Source: Streptomyces nanshensis
GTDB taxonomy: Bacteria > Actinomycetota > Actinomycetes > Streptomycetales > Streptomycetaceae
Assembly: GCF_001751255.1 (NCBI RefSeq)
Contig: NZ_LJGW01000143.1
Coordinates: 1-64,000, forward strand
Direction: 5' to 3'
Length of the DNA: 64,000 nucleotides
This document shows positions 18,300 through 24,876 of the stretch, piece by piece. Under the pieces are notes generated by a model. The model had not been told where the DNA came from. It saw nothing but the letters and a program-made list of their open reading frames with translations, and made no database searches. Every line of letters begins with the position of its first letter. Positions within the stretch are counted from its first letter, which is position 1. The position numbers were made by a program, and so were the translations under genes.

Positions 18300-18940
18300 C
18301 AGCGCAGCTCCTGTCCGGGGGCGGACCCCACGTCACCCGCACCGGCATCTGCGGCACCGGCTTCCGCGGCAGCGGCCTGTGCGGCACCGGCCTGGAGCGC
18401 GACGGCCCGGCGTGCCGAGTCGAGGATCTTCACATAGCCGGTGCAGCGGCAGTAGTTGCCGTCGACGGTGGTACGAAGCTGTTCCTCGTCGGGCGCCGGA
18501 TCCTCGTCGAGGAGCGCACGCAGCGCCATGACATGGCCCGGTGTGCAGAAGCCGCACTGGAATCCCGCCTCTTCGACGAACGCGCGCTGCACCGGGTCGA
18601 GTCCGCCGGGCCCGCCGAGGTCCTCGATCGTGCGCACGTCCCTGCCCTCGAGGAGGCCGGCCATCTGGAGGCAGGCCGGCACGGCCTCACCGTCCACGAT
18701 GACGGTGCACGCGCCGCAGTAGCCGATCTCGCATCCCGACTTGGTGCCGGTGAGGCCGAGATCGTGCCGGAGCACGTCGAGCAGTGGTGCGCCGGCGTCC
18801 TTGACCTGCATCTCGATGTCTTCGCCGTTGAGCCGGAACCGCAGTGGTACGGACATCGCCTTCCTCGCCTCGTTCTCGTGGGTGCTTCCGCCTGCGCCGC
18901 CGGTGTGCGCGGTGCCACTCGTGGTCGTCCCGGCCGTCAC
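18299..18940 (-). CDS. Molybdenum hydroxylase, 2Fe-2S small subunit
   Basis: The CoxS/XdhA-type iron-sulfur subunit has a plant-ferredoxin-type cluster with cysteines in GCEIGYCGACTV (Cys70, 75, 78) and VPACLQM (Cys90). The second cluster has cysteines in FQCGFCTPGH and NYCRCTGY. The family core starts at about MSVPLRF (ATG 18856, with GAGGAAGG upstream). The longer GTG start 18940 is kept because it overlaps the GntR stop as GTGA, but the first 28 residues look like filler. The C-terminus has an Ala/Gly-rich extension of about 35 residues beyond the usual end. It passes electrons from the molybdenum centre to the FAD subunit. Confidence 0.9.
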   Translation of the reverse strand: MTAGTTTSGTAHTGGAGGSTHENEARKAMSVPLRFRLNGEDIEMQVKDAGAPLLDVLRHDLGLTGTKSGCEIGYCGACTVIVDGEAVPACLQMAGLLEGRDVRTIEDLGGPGGLDPVQRAFVEEAGFQCGFCTPGHVMALRALLDEDPAPDEEQLRTTVDGNYCRCTGYVKILDSARRAVALQAGAAQAAAAEAGAADAGAGDVGSAPGQELR

Positions 18941-19668
18941 GAGTCCTCCCCCGTCCAGCCAGACCTCTCGATGGCTCTGAGCCCGCCCCGGACCAGGGAC
19001 TTGGTGAGCGCCGAGGCCAGGCCGGCGTCCCGGTCCTCGTAGGCGCGCAGCAGGCGCGCGTGATCCTGCGCGGAAGGGGTGAGCCTGCCCGGCAGCGACA
19101 GGCTGAGGTGGCGGAGCTGGAGGGCGCGGAGCCCGAGTGTGTCCAGCACCCGGCGCAGGGTCGCGTCCCTCGCTATGGCCGCCTCGGTGTTGCGGTAGTG
19201 CACGTTGACCCAGAAGTAGCGGTCGACGTCGTCGTCGGCGGCCGCCGACTCCAGGCTCCGCTGATGCTCACGGAGCAGTTCGAGGTCCTCCTCCGTGGCG
19301 ACCCGGCACACGCAGTTGCTGACGATCGCGTACAACTCGGCGCGCAGGTTGTACAGCTCCCTGACCTCGCTGAGCAGCAGCCGCGCGACCCGGGGCCTGC
19401 GACGGGCGGTGATCTGGACGAACCCTTCGCGCTCCAGTATCAGCAGCGCCTCCCTGACCGGCGTCCTGCTGCTGCTGAACGTCCGCGCCAGCTCAACGGA
19501 GTTGAGGTCGTCACCGGGAGCGAGCCTGCCCTCGATGATCTCCGCGGCGACGGCGACGGCTATCTCGTCGGCGATGCCGGAGCCCGCGATGCCCCGGTTC
19601 AGCATCCGCGTCACCTCGTGCCGCCTGGCCGCGTCTCCGATCGTGGGGTATTCGGACCGGATCGGCAC
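18937..19668 (-). CDS. GntR-family (FCD subfamily) transcriptional regulator
   Basis: The 243-residue regulator has a winged helix (VAVAAEIIEGRLAPGDDLNSVELARTFSSSRTPVREALLILEREGFVQITARRRPRVARL). An FCD domain follows (VRELYNLRAELYAIVSNCV; DRYFWVNVHYRNTEAAIARDATLRRVLDTLGLRALQLRHLSLSLPGRLTPS). It is a clear paralogue of the GntR protein at 12310-13086. It is encoded inside the operon between the UbiD gene and the iron-sulfur subunit gene, so it is probably a self-controlling repressor that responds to the pathway substrate. GTG 19668 (6 bases past the UbiD stop) and ATG 19605 (MLNRGIAG) are alternative starts. The palindrome AGTGTCGACACT before the operon is a likely operator. Confidence 0.87.
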   Translation of the reverse strand: MPIRSEYPTIGDAARRHEVTRMLNRGIAGSGIADEIAVAVAAEIIEGRLAPGDDLNSVELARTFSSSRTPVREALLILEREGFVQITARRRPRVARLLLSEVRELYNLRAELYAIVSNCVCRVATEEDLELLREHQRSLESAAADDDVDRYFWVNVHYRNTEAAIARDATLRRVLDTLGLRALQLRHLSLSLPGRLTPSAQDHARLLRAYEDRDAGLASALTKSLVRGGLRAIERSGWTGEDS

Positions 19669-19673
19669 GGCGT

Positions 19674-21140
19674 TCAACGCATGCCGCCCAGTACGTCCGG
19701 CCAGCGCCTGGTGACACGGTCGAGCAGTTCCTCGCTCGCCTCGGCGACTCGGGGGAACGCTTCGAGCCGGGTCCACGGCCGGCACGCGTCGATGACGGCG
19801 CGGGTGTTGAACGGCGGCACGCCCTGTTCGCGCAGCGGGTCGACGCGGCTGCCCCACGTCTGGCGCATGGTCTCGATGTCCTCGGCGGGGTCCGTCCGCG
19901 TACACATCGCCCACACGACGTCGTTCAGGCTTCGCGGGTTGACGTCCGCGTCCACGACGACCACGAACTTGTTCATGTACGCGGCGGCCGGCATCTGCGC
20001 CGCCAGATAGCCGACCTGCCTGGCATGACCCGCGTACCGCTGCTGGACGGCGACAGCGAGCAACTGGCGCCCTCCGCCGGCCTCGTGGGCCCACACACCC
20101 TCGACGCCTGGGAGACCCGACTGGATCAGCGCGTCCTGGATCATCGCGGACTTCATGACACTGCGCATGTACGAGTAGTCGTGCGGCGGCTTTCCGGGGG
20201 GCGCGCCCAGTTGGACCGGATCGTTCCGGTGGTAGATCCGCTCGATGTCCATCGTCAGGACCGGTTCCGTGCCGCCGCTGTAGTAGCCGGTCCACTCGCC
20301 GAACGGGCCCTCCTGCTCCCGCCGTTCGGGATAGAGCCATCCCTCGACGGCGATCTCGGCGGTGGCGGGAAGGGGCAGCCCGGTGACCTCGCCCCTAATG
20401 ACGTCGACGGGCCTGCCGCGCACGGCGCCCGCGTACTCCAGCTCCGAGACCCCCGCGGGCACCTCCGTGCCGGCGACGACGAGCAGAAGCGGGTCGTGGC
20501 CGAACGACGCCGTCACGGGCGCCCTGCCCTCCCGGGCGAACCACTCCCGCACATGGGCGGCGCCGTGCTTGCCCGCCTCGATGTTGACGCTCGCGGCACG
20601 GCCGCCGTTCTGCACCTGCATGCGGTACGCGCCCGCGTTGAGCACGCCCGTCTCCGGATCGGTGGTGAACACAGCGCACCCGGTGCCGATGTACCGCCCG
20701 CCGTCCGCCTCGTGCCACTGGGGCACGGGGAATGCCAGCAGGTCGGCGTTCTCGGGTCCGATCACGTGCTCCTTGACCGGGCCCGTCTCCACCTCGTTCA
20801 CGGTATAGCGCGAGGCGTTCGCCCCCCACTCCCCGGGCTTGCTGCGCAGCGCCTCGATCAGGGCCCGGTCGTCGAGATCCGTACCGAGCCGGAGCGTCAT
20901 GCCGAGGCGGCGGGCGTTGCTCATGGAGGCGGTGAGGACGCGCATCCCCGGCGGATAGCCGACGATGTCGTCGAAGACCAGCGCGGGTGGCGCGGCGCTC
21001 TTGTAGTTGGCCTCGGAAGCGGCGCCGATCTCCTTGTCCCAATGGGCGCCGTGGATGCTTCTGACCTCGCCGAGCTTCTCGGCGAGCGCCAGCCAGCCTC
21101 GCAGGTCGTCCACGTCGTCAAGTGCCCCCACGTCACTCAC
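19674..21140 (-). CDS. UbiD-family decarboxylase
   Basis: The 488-residue protein is a UbiD-type, prenylated-FMN-dependent (de)carboxylase. Family segments include DIVGYPPGMRVLT, an acid/arginine-rich NARRLGMTLRLG, NIEAGKHGAAHVREWF, GPFGEWTGYYSGGTEP and the late VVVVDADVNPRSLNDVVWAM. Such enzymes decarboxylate aromatic, heteroaromatic or alpha,beta-unsaturated acids. The cofactor-making prenyltransferase UbiX is not in the window, so it must be supplied from elsewhere. The gene overlaps the upstream lipoprotein gene by 8 bases and runs into the GntR gene, placing the decarboxylation at the head of the pathway right after uptake. Substrate unknown. Confidence 0.9.
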   Translation of the reverse strand: MSDVGALDDVDDLRGWLALAEKLGEVRSIHGAHWDKEIGAASEANYKSAAPPALVFDDIVGYPPGMRVLTASMSNARRLGMTLRLGTDLDDRALIEALRSKPGEWGANASRYTVNEVETGPVKEHVIGPENADLLAFPVPQWHEADGGRYIGTGCAVFTTDPETGVLNAGAYRMQVQNGGRAASVNIEAGKHGAAHVREWFAREGRAPVTASFGHDPLLLVVAGTEVPAGVSELEYAGAVRGRPVDVIRGEVTGLPLPATAEIAVEGWLYPERREQEGPFGEWTGYYSGGTEPVLTMDIERIYHRNDPVQLGAPPGKPPHDYSYMRSVMKSAMIQDALIQSGLPGVEGVWAHEAGGGRQLLAVAVQQRYAGHARQVGYLAAQMPAAAYMNKFVVVVDADVNPRSLNDVVWAMCTRTDPAEDIETMRQTWGSRVDPLREQGVPPFNTRAVIDACRPWTRLEAFPRVAEASEELLDRVTRRWPDVLGGMR

Positions 21141-22167
21141 CCTTCGCGTCGTGACGGGAGAGGGAGTCGATGTAGCCGGAATCGCGCAGCTTGTCGACGT
21201 AGGAGTTGTCGATGAACCCCCGGGTGTCGTCCGGCATCGTCCCGATGCCCTTGTCCGCGGTGACGCTGAAGGCGTCCTCGACGAGCTTCGGATCGACCCT
21301 GGGATTCCTGGCCCACAGCGGACTGAAGAAGTCGTACGAGTACTCGGCGAGCTTCCTGTCGTCGACGCCGCTGTGCTTCATGATGCTGGCCAGCGCCGCC
21401 TCGCGGTCGTTGTGCAGCATCGCCAGGCACTCCGTCTCGGACTTGATGAAGGCGGCGACGGCCTTGCGGTTGGTGGAGAGATAGTCCGACTTGACCGTGT
21501 AGGCGTTGGCCGCGGCGGGCAGGGACGTGAAGTCCATGACCTTCTTGAAGCCCTTCTGCCGCGTCTTGGTGCCCGTAGGCGGCTGGGTCACGATGGAGTC
21601 GACCGCGCCGTTCTCGAGGGCGGACACCTCGGCGGGCGTGGACTTCAGGAAGACCTTCTCCACGTCCCCGTCGGACCAGCCGTACTTCTTGATCAGCGCG
21701 TCCACGGCCGCGTCGCCCAGCGAGCCGGGTGAACTGAGCCCGATCTTCTTGCCCTTGAGGCCGTCGCCCGGCTTCACGGACTTCCGTCCCCACATCTCCA
21801 TGTAGTAGCGGTTGATCGGCAGTGCGACGTACCGCAGATCGACGCCCTTGAGATTCATCGCCCCGGCCGCCGTCGCCGTGGTGGCTCCCACGCCGACCTG
21901 GACGCTGTCGCTGACGAGCGCCGCCACAAGCTGCGAGGAGCTGTTGAGGAGAGTGATCTCGACGTCCAGACCGTTCTTCTTGAAGATCCCTTTGTCCTGG
22001 CATATGTACAGGTCCGAATAGGCCGCGCCGATGGCGGTGTAGCCGATCGTCATCTTCATGCTGGACGGATGGACCGACGCGGAGCTCGACACCGCGCAGC
22101 CGGACACGGTCAGCGTCAGCATGGCGCCCAGGGGTACGCACAGCCTTCTGGTGATGCGCTTACGCAT
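21133..22167 (-). CDS. ABC transporter substrate-binding lipoprotein (NMT1/THI5/SsuA-like)
   Basis: The 344-residue extracytoplasmic binding protein has a basic N-terminus, a hydrophobic core and the lipobox-like LTVSGCAV (Cys24), so it should be lipid-anchored outside the membrane. The mature part shows IGYTAIGAAYSDLYICQDKGIFKKNGLDVEITLLNSSSQLVAALVSDSVQVGVG. This is the opening pattern of the nitrate/sulfonate/taurine/thiamine-precursor group, whose members often bind small organic acids and aromatics. It lies 78 bp after the permease gene and overlaps UbiD. Together with the permease and ATPase it makes a complete importer. Confidence 0.9.
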   Translation of the reverse strand: MRKRITRRLCVPLGAMLTLTVSGCAVSSSASVHPSSMKMTIGYTAIGAAYSDLYICQDKGIFKKNGLDVEITLLNSSSQLVAALVSDSVQVGVGATTATAAGAMNLKGVDLRYVALPINRYYMEMWGRKSVKPGDGLKGKKIGLSSPGSLGDAAVDALIKKYGWSDGDVEKVFLKSTPAEVSALENGAVDSIVTQPPTGTKTRQKGFKKVMDFTSLPAAANAYTVKSDYLSTNRKAVAAFIKSETECLAMLHNDREAALASIMKHSGVDDRKLAEYSYDFFSPLWARNPRVDPKLVEDAFSVTADKGIGTMPDDTRGFIDNSYVDKLRDSGYIDSLSRHDAKGE

Positions 22168-22245
22168 TGACGGGAGTCCTTTGCTGTCGTGTGACGCGTG
22201 CTGTCGTACTGTCGTGTGACTCGGCCGGTGGCTGCTGTCGGCGGC

Positions 22246-23085
22246 TCAGTCGGAGGCCGACCAGAAGGTGAACCGGCGCTCCAGGTGACCGACGCCCCGC
22301 GTGAGGACGATGGCGACCACGGCGATGACGGCGATGGACGCCATCGCCTCGTCCATCGCGAAGTTCGAGGTCTGCAACTGCACTTGGTAGCCGAGTCCCG
22401 AGGAGCCCATGAAGAGCTCGGCGACGATCGCCCCGATCAGCGCGCGGCCGACGGCCTGCCGTATGCCGGCCAGGATGTACGGCAGCGTCGCGGGGAACGC
22501 GACGGCCCTGAGCGTGTACAGGCGGGACGCGCAGTAGACGCGGGAGACCTGTGTGTAGGCGGGATCCAGATTGCGGGAGCCGGCGATGACATTGATCAGC
22601 AGCGGGAACAGCGAGCTCCACACCACGATCACCAGGCGCGCGTTCATCTCTATGCCGAACCAGAAGATGAGCATCGGCAGGAAGACCACATACGGAACCG
22701 AGTACATGATGCTGATCAGCGGATCCGTCAGGCCGTGAAGGTATTTGTTGCGCCCGATGAGCAGCCCGGCGGGGATGCCGGCGACGACCGAGATCGCCAT
22801 GCCGAGCGCGACGATGGAGAGCGTCGAACCGAGCGGCGCCCAGATCGCCCCCGAACCGACCGATTCGATCAGGGCCAGGAAGGCACCGGACGGCGAGCTG
22901 CTGAAGTTGGGGTCGACGATGCCGGTGACCGCGCAGAGCTGCCATGCGCCCAGCACCACCGCGAGTCCCACGACCCCGAGGACCAGATTGAGATGGCGGC
23001 CCGACGTACGGCGCGGACGCGGCCCGGCCGTGCGCACCGGCGGCCGGACACTACCCGGCGACAGTTGTGTGGCTGTCATGGTCAC
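22246..23085 (-). CDS. ABC transporter permease (SsuC/TauC-like)
   Basis: The 279-residue inner-membrane permease has about six hydrophobic segments (the first at LVLGVVGLAVVLGAWQLCAV). It carries the binding-protein-dependent transport EAA-like loop (VSRVYCASRLYTLRAVAFPATLPYILAGIRQAVGRALIGAIVAELF). This is the pattern of permeases for sulfonates, nitrate and aromatic acids. Its start overlaps the ATPase gene by 35 bases, and the lipoprotein gene follows. Confidence 0.92.
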   Translation of the reverse strand: MTMTATQLSPGSVRPPVRTAGPRPRRTSGRHLNLVLGVVGLAVVLGAWQLCAVTGIVDPNFSSSPSGAFLALIESVGSGAIWAPLGSTLSIVALGMAISVVAGIPAGLLIGRNKYLHGLTDPLISIMYSVPYVVFLPMLIFWFGIEMNARLVIVVWSSLFPLLINVIAGSRNLDPAYTQVSRVYCASRLYTLRAVAFPATLPYILAGIRQAVGRALIGAIVAELFMGSSGLGYQVQLQTSNFAMDEAMASIAVIAVVAIVLTRGVGHLERRFTFWSASD

Positions 23086-23890
23086 TCGCCCTTCGGCCTG
23101 GTTGGGACCGGCTCATCACGAGCCGCAGGATGTAGTCACTGATCGCCTGGAATTCGGCGGACCGCTTGACGGCGGCGTCACGCGGTCGCGCCAGGTCGAC
23201 TTCCACGACTTCGAGCAGACGGGCGGGCCCGTCGGAGAACACGACCACCCGGTCCGCGAGGAACACGGCCTCCGGCACGTCATGGGTGACGAAGACGGCG
23301 GTCTTGCCCTTGCCGGTCCTGTCGGCCTGCCAGATCCGGGTCAGCTCCTCCTGCATGACCTCCCTGGTCTGCGCGTCGAGCGCGGAGAAGGGCTCGTCCA
23401 GCAGGAGGAGGTCCGGATCGGTCGCGAGGGCGCGAGCCAGATTGACGCGCTGCCCCATGCCGCCGGAGAGCTCGCGCGGGTACTTTCCCTCCTTGCCGGA
23501 AAGCCCGACCAGCTCCACGAGCCCCGCGACCCGGTCCTTGCCCTTCTTGTCGAGCCGCTGCTGTGCCTTGAGACCGAACGCGATGTTGGCCTCCACCGTC
23601 CGCCACGGGAAGAGGGACGCCTGCTGGAAGACGAGTGAGCGGTCGGGCGAAGGCCCGAGTATCTGCTCCCCGTTGAGCTCCAGCCGCCCCGAGGTCACCG
23701 GCAGCAGACCGGCGACAGCGCTGAGGAAGGAGGTCTTCCCGCAGCCGCTGGGACCCACGATCGCGACGAATTCACCTTCGGCGACATCGAACGAGAGCCC
23801 GTCGCACGCGAGGGAGAACGAATCGGTGCGTGCCGACCGGTACCCGAGCGTCACGTCGCCGACGAGCAGTTTCTGAGCGGGTTGATTCAC
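23051..23890 (-). CDS. ABC transporter ATP-binding protein (SsuB/TauB-like)
   Basis: The 279-residue ATPase has Walker A GPSGCGKTS, the Q-loop in LVFQQASLFPWRTV, signature ELSGGMGQRVNLARAL, Walker B LLLLDEPFSALDA and the switch His in VFVTHDVPEAVFLADRVVV. The start was set at GTG 23890, which has GAAGGAGG directly upstream. The frame further 5' is not conserved-looking. It is the first gene of the minus-strand catabolic operon, and about 100 bp upstream lies a perfect 12-bp palindrome that may be the operator. Confidence 0.93.
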   Translation of the reverse strand: MNQPAQKLLVGDVTLGYRSARTDSFSLACDGLSFDVAEGEFVAIVGPSGCGKTSFLSAVAGLLPVTSGRLELNGEQILGPSPDRSLVFQQASLFPWRTVEANIAFGLKAQQRLDKKGKDRVAGLVELVGLSGKEGKYPRELSGGMGQRVNLARALATDPDLLLLDEPFSALDAQTREVMQEELTRIWQADRTGKGKTAVFVTHDVPEAVFLADRVVVFSDGPARLLEVVEVDLARPRDAAVKRSAEFQAISDYILRLVMSRSQPGRRASDHDSHTTVAG

Positions 23891-23992
23891 GGAGCCTCCT
23901 TCGGGAGGGAAGCCGGTCCTACCGGCGTGGCGGCCGACCGGACTGGATGGGGAAGCGGTCCGGCCACAGCCACCCGTCTTGCCCTGTCCACG

Positions 23993-24007
23993 AAGTGTCG
24001 ACACTAG
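23993..24007. promoter_or_regulatory. Palindromic operator candidate AGTGTCGACACT (copy 1)
   Basis: A perfect 12-bp palindrome (23994-24005) lies in a 15-bp block that recurs exactly at 24313-24327. It fits the GntR-family GT-N-AC operator pattern and lies about 104 bp before the ABC-UbiD operon. On the minus strand it includes TAGTGT, a possible -10 box, so binding would block transcription. The operon encodes an FCD GntR protein. Confidence 0.55.
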
Positions 24008-24312
24008 GATTCAATCAGCGGCGCTGCTCGATGTCCATAGAGCTGCAACCACTTGTCCGCGTTGTTTCCGCCGCCCCGGCCGGCACCTCGGGACCACCAC
24101 CTGAAACTCTGAGGAAGCACCTCTCCACGCCGCCCTCCACACCCCACTCTTCCTGCGCTTGAACACGTCAGGACGTGCACACGAAGCACGTGATCGCCGA
24201 CGCCGAGCAGCACACCCCACTCCGGGGCGGCCGACTTCGCGCCCTGCCGCACCGCGCAGCCGGCAGGGAAAGCAGGCGGCGGCGAGTTCGGCCGTCCGCC
24301 CCCTTATCGACC

Positions 24313-24327
24313 AAGTGTCGACACTAG
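24313..24327. promoter_or_regulatory. Palindromic operator candidate AGTGTCGACACT (copy 2)
   Basis: This is an exact repeat of the 15-bp block at 23993-24007, with the perfect palindrome at 24314-24325. No intact gene starts next to it. It may have controlled a lost divergent gene, of which the dehydrogenase remnant downstream could be the rest, or it may act with copy 1 through looping over 320 bp. Confidence 0.45.
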
Positions 24328-24582
24328 ATCGGGCACGGCGTACGTACGGACGTGGGGCTCGGGCGGCGCGTCGTACCGGCGCCCGGTGGAAGGATCGAGC
24401 GGGTGGGCGGCATGAGCTCCGTCTCCAAGAATCGTCCGGCGCTGGATCACGGTGGAGCAGCCCGCCGTCATGAACTCACCGGCGAGCACCGAGAGTTACT
24501 CGTGCTCCACTGATGCCGCGGCCGGCGAAACTCCTCGCCCGGAACGGGAACCCGACGGCCGGCTCGTCGACCAGCGGCACCG

Positions 24583-24660
24583 GGCTTCCTGGCTTCGGAC
24601 GCCTCGTCGTTCGTCACCGGCGCTGAACTCTTCGCCGACGGCGGCTACACCCGGGCCTGA
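24583..24660 (+). pseudogene. C-terminal remnant of a short-chain dehydrogenase
   Basis: One frame of 25 codons reads as the classical end of an SDR enzyme: GFLASDASSFVTGAELFADG, then GYTRA and the stop TGA. The pattern FLASDxSSFVTGxxLxxDGG is diagnostic of the family's last strand and dimer helix. No matching coding sequence can be followed upstream, so the rest of the gene has been deleted or scrambled. It lies downstream of palindrome copy 2. Confidence 0.6.
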
Positions 24661-24876
24661 ACGAGGGCCGGTGGTGCGCATCCGGTTCCCTCGAAGCGAC
24701 GGGCGCGCTCCCGGCCACGCGGGAGGGCGTGCTGTTTCAACCTGGGCGTCGCCGATCGCAGCGTCGGCATACCGCGTCGGTTGTACGCCAGCACCGTGCA
24801 CGTACGCCCGGGAGCGGAGCCGGAATCCACCTGGAGGCCCCCGGATACCGGCGGTCTGTCCTTCTAGGGTTCGAGG

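Larger units (their letters stand above)
24008..24876. other. Gap without intact genes (about 870 bp)
   Basis: The stretch holds the second palindrome (24313-24327) and the tail of a short-chain dehydrogenase gene (24583-24660), both listed separately. Nothing else recognisable is present. The remaining frames show irregular codon use. It looks like a deletion scar between the catabolic operon and the peptidase-ABC gene. Confidence 0.45.
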
